A stretch of DNA of 12,918 nt. It comes from JBBTDV01 sp038042605. GTDB lineage: Bacteria; Bdellovibrionota; UBA1018. The stretch's first letter is position 1. Every line of letters starts with the position of its first letter. Under the pieces are notes generated by a model. The model saw nothing but the letters and a program-made list of their open reading frames with translations. It was not told the DNA's origin and did no database searches. Below are positions 8,484 through 12,918 of this stretch, one piece after another. The position numbers and the translations under genes were made by a program. The stretch covers positions 1 through 12,918 of the forward strand of contig CAYHPW010000069.1 of the NCBI GenBank assembly GCA_964358645.1, written 5' to 3'.

Positions 8484-8671
8484 TCCATTGCCCTCTTCTT
8501 AAAGATAAGTATGCCTGTTTCAGATTTACAAAGCAAATGCCCGGCGCTTATCCATATGGGCAAAAAATTCCCGTCGGCTGGCAGCCCCGGCACTGCTAAA
8601 TGAATTTTTTTAAAACTTGCTTGTTTAGGCGGCAAAATTTTTCTAGTCTATTCATGTTTGGAGGCTTGAAT
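8484..8671. other. Divergent intergenic region between coiled-coil gene and thiolase
   Basis: These 188 bases hold no convincing gene. They must contain promoters for both directions. The right part is A+T-rich with T and A runs (8605-8615, 8634-8641). A TTGCTT at 8617-8622 or TTGTTT at 8621-8626 could serve as -35 for the thiolase, but no good -10 is seen at the proper distance. GGAGG at 8660-8664, 7 bases before ATG 8672, is a strong ribosome binding site and fixes the thiolase start. An upstream in-frame ATG at 8600 lacks such a site. Confidence 0.5.
8502..8531 (-). promoter_or_regulatory. Possible promoter of the coiled-coil gene
   Basis: On the minus strand, TTGTAA (8526-8531) and TATCTT (8502-8507) are separated by 18 bases. 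Each matches the sigma-70 consensus in 4 of 6 positions. The predicted transcription start would fall very close to the ribosome binding site, giving a very short leader, so the call is weak. Confidence 0.22.
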
Positions 8672-9856
8672 ATGACTGAGACATTGGTGTTTATAAGCGG
8701 CAAGCGCACGCCCTTTGGCGCAAATGGTGGCTCGCTTCGTGAGATCACTCCCACAGATCTCGCGGTCAACGCTGGGCGGGCGGCATTAGAGCAGTCACGC
8801 GTGGATGTAAAGGATATTGATCATGTCATCATCGGTCATGTCCTTTATCCAGCCATTGACAGCATCTATACCGCTAGGCACGTAGGGTTAAAGCTTGGGG
8901 TCCCGGAAAACGTACCGGCGTTAAGTGTAAACAGACTTTGTGGAACAGGATTTCAGGTCGTGATCGAGGCTTACCATCAGATGCTTGCTGGCGACACGCG
9001 GATAGCACTCGTCGGCGGCGTTGAAAACATGAGCATGAGCCCCTATGTGCTCCAATCCGCGCGGTGGGGGAACAAGATGGGCCATGTGACCATCGCCGAT
9101 ACCTTGACTGAGGCTCTTACAGACTCATTCGTCAAGTTGCCTATGGCTATCACAGCGGAGACCCTTGCCGAGAAGTATGGGATTTCCCGCACAGATTGCG
9201 ACAATTTCGCGCTTAAGAGCCAGCAGGCTTATCAAGACGCGTTTAAACGCGGGTATTTCGAGGCTGAGATAACACCGATTCCTATCAAGGATAAAAGAGG
9301 CAATGTCGTCGATTTTAAGAATGACGAGCACCCAAAGCAAGATGCCTCCGCGGACAGCTTGGCCCGCCTTAAAACTGTTTTCAAAAAAGACGGCGTAATT
9401 ACCGCAGGCAACGCGAGCGGGATAGTTGATGGCGCCTCCGTGCTGGTGGTCGCCACTGAAAATGAAGCTAAAAAGAGGGGCCTCTCTCCGCTTGGTAGGA
9501 TGATTTCATATGGCATTTCAGGCTGTGACCCAAAGATCATGGGCATAGGACCGGTACCAGCCGCCAAGGAAGCGCTGCGGCGGGTGAACATGAAAATTGA
9601 ACAGATGGACCTTATCGAAGTCAATGAAGCCTTCGCCCCACAAACACTTGCTGTTCAGCGCGAACTTGGTATCCCAATGGAAAAACTCAATGTAAATGGC
9701 GGCGCGATAGCCGTGGGGCATCCTCTTGCCGCGAGCGGGAGCAGGATTCTGATGCATCTTCTTTACGAGCTAAAACGCCGCAAGCAAAGGTGGGGGCTCG
9801 GATCCGCATGTATCGGTGGTGGCCAGGGCATCGCCATAATAGTTGAAGCTCTTTGA
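8672..9856 (+). CDS. Thiolase (acetyl-CoA acetyltransferase-like)
   Basis: This is a 394-residue thiolase, either biosynthetic (two acetyl-CoA to acetoacetyl-CoA) or degradative (thiolysis of 3-ketoacyl-CoA). The start is set by GGAGG at 8660-8664 and by the family's usual N-terminus (FISGKRTPFG at residues 7-16). The catalytic residues are present: nucleophile C90 in NRLCGTGFQ, H350 in NGGAIAVGHPLAASGSR, and C380 in CIGGGQG. The GGVENMS and IEVNEAFAPQ motifs are also present, as is NASGIVDGA. Length and motifs are fully standard. Substrate chain length cannot be read from sequence, so no specific symbol is given. No fatty-acid or PHA gene stands beside it in view. zapA follows after 18 bp, which suggests a shared transcript without an obvious functional link. 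Confidence 0.94.
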   Translation: MTETLVFISGKRTPFGANGGSLREITPTDLAVNAGRAALEQSRVDVKDIDHVIIGHVLYPAIDSIYTARHVGLKLGVPENVPALSVNRLCGTGFQVVIEAYHQMLAGDTRIALVGGVENMSMSPYVLQSARWGNKMGHVTIADTLTEALTDSFVKLPMAITAETLAEKYGISRTDCDNFALKSQQAYQDAFKRGYFEAEITPIPIKDKRGNVVDFKNDEHPKQDASADSLARLKTVFKKDGVITAGNASGIVDGASVLVVATENEAKKRGLSPLGRMISYGISGCDPKIMGIGPVPAAKEALRRVNMKIEQMDLIEVNEAFAPQTLAVQRELGIPMEKLNVNGGAIAVGHPLAASGSRILMHLLYELKRRKQRWGLGSACIGGGQGIAIIVEAL

Positions 9857-9874
9857 TATGGGGAATTTAATAAA

Positions 9875-10201
9875 ATGAGTTCAATAAACGATGACGAAAA
9901 AAACCGTAACAGCGCAGCTATTATTAATTTTTGCGGGCAGAAGATAACCTTCAAGAGTTCCGAAGCCGATCCCGCCATAGTTGATGAAATAGTTAAGCTG
10001 GTTTCAGCACATTTAAAAAATGCTGAGTTAAGAAGCAAAGGCGGCGTACCACACCAAGTGGCGCTGCTTGCGCTCCTTGATCTTGCTGAAGAATACGTAA
10101 TGGCCAGGCATAAGATCGAAGGATACCAGCATAAGCTTGTCGAGCGATGCATAAAGCTTGTCAACCTGGTTGATGGCGAGCTCAAAGAAAGTGGTAGCTG
10201 A
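9875..10201 (+). CDS. zapA: Cell division protein ZapA-like
   Basis: ZapA binds FtsZ and bundles protofilaments at the division ring. The 108-residue product has the ZapA layout: a short variable head, then IINFCGQKITFKSSEADPAIVDEIVKLVSAHL (the I-x-G-x-x-I/Y-x-x...D-x-x-x-v-x-x-i-A-x-x-V pattern), then the conserved VALLALLDLAEEYV helix (usual form VALLAALNIADEL), and a C-terminal coiled coil through KLVERCIKLVNLVD. It follows the thiolase by 18 bp, and the next gene starts 2 bp after its stop. The ribosome binding site is poor (TGGGGA at 9858-9863, spacing 11), so reinitiation from the thiolase gene is possible. Family assignment rests on pattern recognition of a small, divergent protein. 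Confidence 0.82.
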   Translation: MSSINDDEKNRNSAAIINFCGQKITFKSSEADPAIVDEIVKLVSAHLKNAELRSKGGVPHQVALLALLDLAEEYVMARHKIEGYQHKLVERCIKLVNLVDGELKESGS

Positions 10202-10203
10202 GG

Positions 10204-10956
10204 GTGCATAACAGGTCCGAGCGTGAAACTTATGACACGTTCATAGATTTTGTCGGCAAGGATATTCAACACGAGCGCAGCAATGTCAACAAGCGCATGT
10301 TCATGGTTTTTATCTGGTGTTTTGTTCTCCCGGTTTTCTTTTCTTTCAGCCTTCTTGTGTTGATCAATACCGGCGCCCTGCCCAAGATGGCGCGCGGATA
10401 TCTGGACTGGGTGCTGTTGCTTTTCCCGGTCGTGTACGGATGTTATTTTTTCAGTTCCGAAGTGCTTGTACATATCCCGCTTGCTTTGCGGCGCGGGGGA
10501 GCCGTTACGACGCTTAACCAATTCAAGCAGGAGGCCGCATGGAGAGAGCGCGTATGCGAAGAGATGAAGCGTATCATCGGCATCAAGATCAAGGAGTGGA
10601 TTTGGGTTTGTTCAAATTTCGAAATAGACCTTAAGCGCATGAGACAAAGAACGGCATATCTCACGGCACTTGCTGGCGCTGTTTTTTTCCTTATCCTCCA
10701 GGGGATCGACGCGCTTGGCGACGAACCAAACCATGTATCATGGGTCAGGGCACCGTGGGGATGGGTTGAAGCAACGTCGAATGATTTGTATCAGTTTGCT
10801 GGATTAGTCCTTTTCCTTGTGCTTTTTTATCTTTCAGGTCTTCAGATGTACCATTCGCTGGCGCGCTATCTTAATTGCGCGCGCATGGTTTGTTCAAGCT
10901 GCGGCGGCATGGGCGGGGCGGATGATGCCAGCACAGCCATTAATAAATGCCCATAA
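10204..10956 (+). CDS. Four-helix membrane protein with CxxC tail, unknown function
   Basis: The family is not recognised. The protein has 250 residues and starts at a GTG 2 bp after the zapA stop. No good Shine-Dalgarno sequence is present, so translation probably depends on zapA. Four hydrophobic segments are seen at about residues 32-54, 66-95, 152-170 and 196-218. A basic cytoplasmic-looking loop (about 96-150, containing FKQEAAWRERVCEEMKRI and IDLKRMRQRT) lies between TM2 and TM3. The segment between TM3 and TM4 is tryptophan-rich (WVRAPWGWVEA). After TM4 the tail holds C225, C230-S-S-C233 and C249, a CxxC arrangement that could bind metal or undergo redox change. The coupling to zapA suggests a role near the division apparatus or envelope, but this is inference from position only. 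Confidence 0.75.
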   Translation: MHNRSERETYDTFIDFVGKDIQHERSNVNKRMFMVFIWCFVLPVFFSFSLLVLINTGALPKMARGYLDWVLLLFPVVYGCYFFSSEVLVHIPLALRRGGAVTTLNQFKQEAAWRERVCEEMKRIIGIKIKEWIWVCSNFEIDLKRMRQRTAYLTALAGAVFFLILQGIDALGDEPNHVSWVRAPWGWVEATSNDLYQFAGLVLFLVLFYLSGLQMYHSLARYLNCARMVCSSCGGMGGADDASTAINKCP

Positions 10957-10980
10957 TAAATATAATGGCGAGCGTTAATG

Positions 10981-11009
10981 TTGCTATTTTTTCAGGAGTT
11001 TCGTAATAG
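10981..11009 (+). promoter_or_regulatory. Possible promoter of the tRNA-Ala gene
   Basis: TTGCTA (10981-10986) is followed after 17 bases by TAATAG (11004-11009), leaving about 20 bases to the mature tRNA 5' end. The -10 match is poor (3 of 6). The tRNA may instead be read through from the upstream genes, since no convincing terminator separates them. Confidence 0.25.
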
Positions 11010-11028
11010 AAATATTAACTGTGTATAA

Positions 11029-11101
11029 GGGGCTGTAGCTCAATTGGTAGAGCACCAGCTTTGCAAGCTGGGGGTCGGCGGTTCGACTCCGCTCAGCTCC
11101 A
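11029..11101 (+). tRNA. tRNA-Ala (anticodon UGC)
   Basis: A complete 73-base cloverleaf can be drawn by hand. The acceptor stem GGGGCTG pairs with CAGCTCC, including the G3-U70 wobble that identifies alanine tRNAs. The D arm is GCTC/GAGC with an 8-base loop AATTGGTA. The anticodon stem CCAGC/GCTGG encloses TTTGCAA, so the anticodon is TGC. The variable loop is 5 bases, and the T arm GGCGG/CCGCT encloses TTCGACT. The discriminator base is A. No CCA is encoded, because T7 follows directly, so CCA must be added after transcription. The stop codon of the opposite-strand pilin gene lies only 5 bases downstream. Confidence 0.98.
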
Positions 11102-11106
11102 TTTTT

Positions 11107-11754
11107 TTATTGATAATAAGGCACTAGTTTACAAGGAGGGGTTCCACTTGGTTGTGGGATTCCACCCATTCTAACGCAAATATCCGCAGAGCTCATTTGG
11201 CCGAAACACCCCGTGATTTGATTTGATGTGTTCACTAAAATCGTGAATTGGAAATCACGTGAATAGGCATTATTGCCTATCGCGATATTTGGATGCGATT
11301 TTGCGGCTTCCAAGTGCAAATTAACCATGTACTGCCTTTGGCCATCAATGTCCGGTAGTGTGTCGTTTATGAGTTTGTTAATTTCTAGTTTTGTTACATT
11401 TAGACCATTAGCTGAATTTCCTATGGTAGCAATGGTTGAACCTTGAATGGTAAGCGGTGAGGTTTTGACCGCAGGAGAAATATCCCTTGGCAAAGGGCCA
11501 GACGTCGGTGGAGTAAAACTAAACTGCGAAAATACGGAAGCGCAACTGGATTCATTATTAATAATCAGCTGAATAGACGACACTATCCCATTAAAATCAG
11601 AAGACAATAGAATGCTCTTTGCCGACCTTTGCTGCATAACAATGAGTTGGGATATGGCCAAAGCCAGAATGCTGGTCAGACCGGCAACGATCACTATTTC
11701 GAGAATAGTAAATCCATCTTTAACAGATTTATTATTAAACTTATTTAACCACAC
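11107..11754 (-). CDS. Type IV prepilin-like protein (minor pilin/pseudopilin)
   Basis: This 215-residue protein has a classic class III (prepilin) signal. A 14-residue polar, basic leader ends in D-G14, cleavage falls before F15, and E19 stands at position +5 of the mature protein, followed by a hydrophobic helix (FTILEIVIVAGLTSILALAIS). Such proteins are processed and N-methylated by PilD-type peptidases and assembled in type IV pili or type II secretion pseudopili. The globular part contains C near ESSCASV and three cysteines in the last ~33 residues (ITGCFG, ADICVR, PPCKL), probably disulfide-bonded loops. The size and helix suggest a PilW/PilV-like minor pilin. GTG 11754 is the only suitable start; GGAGG lies 9 bases upstream. 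It follows the secreted cysteine-rich gene by 32 bp. No assembly ATPase or prepilin peptidase is in the window. The DNA is more A+T-rich than the left block. Confidence 0.85.
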   Translation of the reverse strand: MWLNKFNNKSVKDGFTILEIVIVAGLTSILALAISQLIVMQQRSAKSILLSSDFNGIVSSIQLIINNESSCASVFSQFSFTPPTSGPLPRDISPAVKTSPLTIQGSTIATIGNSANGLNVTKLEINKLINDTLPDIDGQRQYMVNLHLEAAKSHPNIAIGNNAYSRDFQFTILVNTSNQITGCFGQMSSADICVRMGGIPQPSGTPPCKLVPYYQ

Positions 11755-11786
11755 ATTAATCTGCCTCCGTCAGCGTATAAAATTTA

Positions 11787-12596
11787 TCATTTGCAGATCG
11801 TATTGCATTGTTCTTTTGTTGGTTTCTTCATCTTTGCCGTGCCTAGAGCACAAACCGATCGATTGCCAGGCTGACATATAAAGACTCCGGCAGGCGCACA
11901 AGCTCCATACAACGGAGCACATGCATCAGGTTCACAGAGTATTCCAGGGATGACTCTTTGAAATTTACAACTCGGGGGTTCACAATCCTTGTCGCTCACA
12001 CATATAGATTCTGTATTACATCCTGAAGGTTTACAGGTTCTGGTTTGTTGTCTTTTTCCAGCTGCACACCCCCCGGCCATGCATGCCCCATTTTTATAGG
12101 GAGTACAATCACATGACTTGCAAAATTTTTGCTCCGGAAATACAGAACACTTACATCGAAGTGGTGCAGTAACCGCCGCATGTCTAAGTTCTGTAATATG
12201 TATTGCTTTGATAGGAGTTTGACTGGTCATTAAGTCAGGGTCTGTAAATATAGGGGTATTGACTGTGGCGAACGTAAACTCTAAAAGCTGCTGCCTTAGC
12301 TCTTCAATATGTTCTTTTTTTACGGGTGTCTCAAGAGGTAATATGCTTTGGTCAGTAAAAACAATCGGACGTTCGATCCAATTCCTTTGTTGAGATAAAT
12401 AGTCGTTGTAGCAATGCATCCTTTTCTTTGAAATCGCATCCCTGATTTCCAGAATATGAATGGCTTTTATCGGAGTCCCTGGCTTCAGCGGGTCATCAGT
12501 CCAAGCAAAAGCATTGAATGGAATATAAGCAACAGCAGCCACAATAATGCCAATTGTGATTAGGTGTAATAGTGAGTTTTTTCGCTTCATGTCCAT
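11787..12596 (-). CDS. Secreted cysteine-rich protein with three TPIKAxHIxELR repeats
   Basis: The gene is not a named family. Residues 1-31 form a signal peptide (MKRK charge, hydrophobic core, probable cleavage after AFA). The mature N-terminal half carries three ~25-residue repeats (residues about 32-56, 80-104 and 117-141) with the shared form (F/W)TD...L....TP(I/V)K..HI.E(L/I)R, the second being the most diverged. From memory, similar repeats occur in exported proteins of several bacterial phyla. From residue 148 to the end the protein holds 19 cysteines. The stretch GACMAGGCAAGKRQQTRTC followed by KPSGC looks like a short thrombospondin-type-1-like module, which is inference. Two in-frame ATGs (12596 and 12590) are possible. 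It lies 32 bp upstream of the prepilin-like gene on the same strand, so the two may form one extracellular assembly, such as an adhesive pilus component. Confidence 0.72.
   Translation of the reverse strand: MDMKRKNSLLHLITIGIIVAAVAYIPFNAFAWTDDPLKPGTPIKAIHILEIRDAISKKRMHCYNDYLSQQRNWIERPIVFTDQSILPLETPVKKEHIEELRQQLLEFTFATVNTPIFTDPDLMTSQTPIKAIHITELRHAAVTAPLRCKCSVFPEQKFCKSCDCTPYKNGACMAGGCAAGKRQQTRTCKPSGCNTESICVSDKDCEPPSCKFQRVIPGILCEPDACAPLYGACAPAGVFICQPGNRSVCALGTAKMKKPTKEQCNTICK
12174..12503 (-). repeat. Three protein-level repeats within the secreted protein gene
   Basis: The repeat units lie at 12429-12503, 12285-12359 and 12174-12248, giving periods of 48 and then 37 codons. Units 1 and 3 share TPIKAIHI.E(L/I)R exactly at most positions. 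Unit 2 has TPVKKEHIEELR. The DNA is less conserved than the protein, so the duplication is old. Confidence 0.8.
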
Positions 12597-12614
12597 TATT
12601 GGTTTTCTTAACTT

Positions 12615-12620
12615 ATTGTA
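12615..12620 (-). promoter_or_regulatory. Possible -10 box upstream of the secreted protein gene
   Basis: TACAAT on the minus strand matches the sigma-70 -10 consensus in 5 of 6 positions and lies about 18 bases before the first ATG. The corresponding -35 position (about 12637-12644) falls on the IS terminus and shows no good match, so the original -35 may have been replaced when the IS inserted. Confidence 0.35.
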
Positions 12621-12640
12621 CCATAAATACTGTTTAGTTG

Positions 12641-12918
12641 GGCGTTGTTGCGTAATTAGGCCTGACGAAACGTGGGTTTGAGCACCGAGAACTAATTGAG
12701 CGGATGGGACTGAGGCATTCCAACTCGACTCATGGTGTTCAGGATTTTAGTTTTGATCCTTGCTTCTACAGTCTGGTTGGCAAATAGCCGGCTCGATAGG
12801 CTGGCCCCGAGAATGGTTTTGAATCGAAACATTTTGGTCTCAACAAGGGATCGCTTGTGGTGGCTAGCGCGACTTTATTAAATCGACATGGACAAACTTA
12901 GGCAACCGATTGAAAGAA
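12641..12918 (-). mobile_element. IS5-family insertion sequence, one end, partial
   Basis: The segment begins with GGCGTTGTTGCG, which resembles terminal inverted repeats of the IS903-type branch of the IS5 family (from memory, GGC-TTGTTG-type ends). About 50 bases inside this end a transposase C-terminus ends on the minus strand, the usual distance for such elements. The other end and any target-site duplication lie outside the window. The element is called from the combination of terminus and transposase similarity. The exact boundary could be 12640 or 12641. Confidence 0.7.
12692..12918 (-). pseudogene. Decayed IS5-family transposase, 3' end
   Basis: Read on the minus strand, an open stretch from 12874 to the TAG at 12692-12694 encodes HHKRSLVETKMFRFKTILG and continues with SSRLFANQTVEARIKTKIL and NTMSRVGMPQS. 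This is the C-terminal signature of IS5-family DDE transposases (Y-H-K/R-R-S-x-x-E-T, with the catalytic Glu, then the LNxMxxxGMP ending). Upstream of 12874 this frame meets a stop (12875-12877), while the adjacent frame reads KVALA just before. One added base near 12862 would restore A-Y-H-K-R-S. Further upstream the frames also contain stops and no clear match. The gene is therefore judged broken by at least one frameshift, although a sequencing error cannot be excluded from one window. Confidence 0.75.

Noticed and set aside
7991..8603. Short plus-strand open frames opposite and beside the coiled-coil gene
   Set aside because: The minus-strand frames have good ribosome binding signals, a coupled overlap and coherent helical patterns; the plus-strand frames have none of these.
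8600..8671. Upstream ATG extending the thiolase by 24 residues
   Set aside because: There is no ribosome binding site at 8600, the extra residues do not resemble a thiolase N-terminus, and GGAGG stands at the right distance from ATG 8672.
9763..10521. 252-residue minus-strand open frame across the thiolase end, zapA and the membrane protein gene
   Set aside because: It lies opposite three well-supported genes, has a low-complexity S/L/P-rich composition typical of antisense frames, and shows no motif.
10971..10992. AGCG...TGCT followed by a T run considered as a terminator after the membrane protein gene
   Set aside because: The stem is only about 4 bp with a G-U pair, too weak to call.
11102..12918. 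A second copy of the tRNA-Ala 3' end as an attachment site
   Set aside because: Only short chance matches (for example AAGCTCCA near 11900) were seen; no repeat long enough to be an att site lies in the window.
1..12918. CRISPR array, large tandem DNA repeats or further RNA genes
   Set aside because: No regularly spaced direct repeats and no second cloverleaf or rRNA-like segment was seen on reading through both strands.

Overview
The window looks like chromosomal DNA of a diderm (Gram-negative-type) bacterium. The support is an AsmA-family envelope protein, a ZapA cell-division factor, the GatCAB amidotransferase (indirect Asn-/Gln-tRNA charging), a thiolase, and a tRNA gene without an encoded CCA end. 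Base composition is moderate: hand-counted 60-base samples give about 47-57% G+C in the left 11 kb and about 40-43% between roughly 11.1 and 12.6 kb. A deltaproteobacterial or related lineage would fit, but nothing here fixes the taxon.

Left block (1-7808, + strand): a tightly packed, probably co-transcribed run. It starts with the C-terminal part of a UvrD/PcrA helicase that begins outside the window. gatC overlaps it by 8 bp, then come gatA, gatB (4-bp ATGA overlap with gatA), an 809-residue AsmA-like protein and a short Ppx/GppA phosphatase. The three Gat subunits together convert Glu-tRNA(Gln) and/or Asp-tRNA(Asn) to the amidated forms. The helicase and phosphatase are housekeeping companions.

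Middle (7798-8483, - strand): a two-gene unit converging on ppx. It encodes a 150-residue charged coiled-coil protein and, through a GTGA overlap, a 78-residue protein with a disordered head and a helical tail resembling the FliG ARM-like motif. Neither is recognised. A 188-bp gap (8484-8671) separates this unit from the divergent thiolase.

Right-middle (8672-11101, + strand): a thiolase with its catalytic Cys/His/Cys intact, zapA, and a four-helix membrane protein ending in a CxxC tail, packed with gaps of 18 and 2 bp. A tRNA-Ala(UGC) gene follows.

Right end (11102-12918): lower-G+C, accessory-looking DNA on the opposite strand. A secreted cysteine-rich protein with three TPIKAxHIxELR-type repeats precedes a type IV prepilin-like protein whose stop codon lies just past the tRNA. 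Beyond the secreted protein's short upstream region sits the terminus and decayed 3' end of an IS5-family transposase gene, running off the window. The pilin/secreted-protein pair, lodged between a tRNA gene and an IS remnant, and the coiled-coil/FliG-like pair are the parts that conventional annotation explains least.
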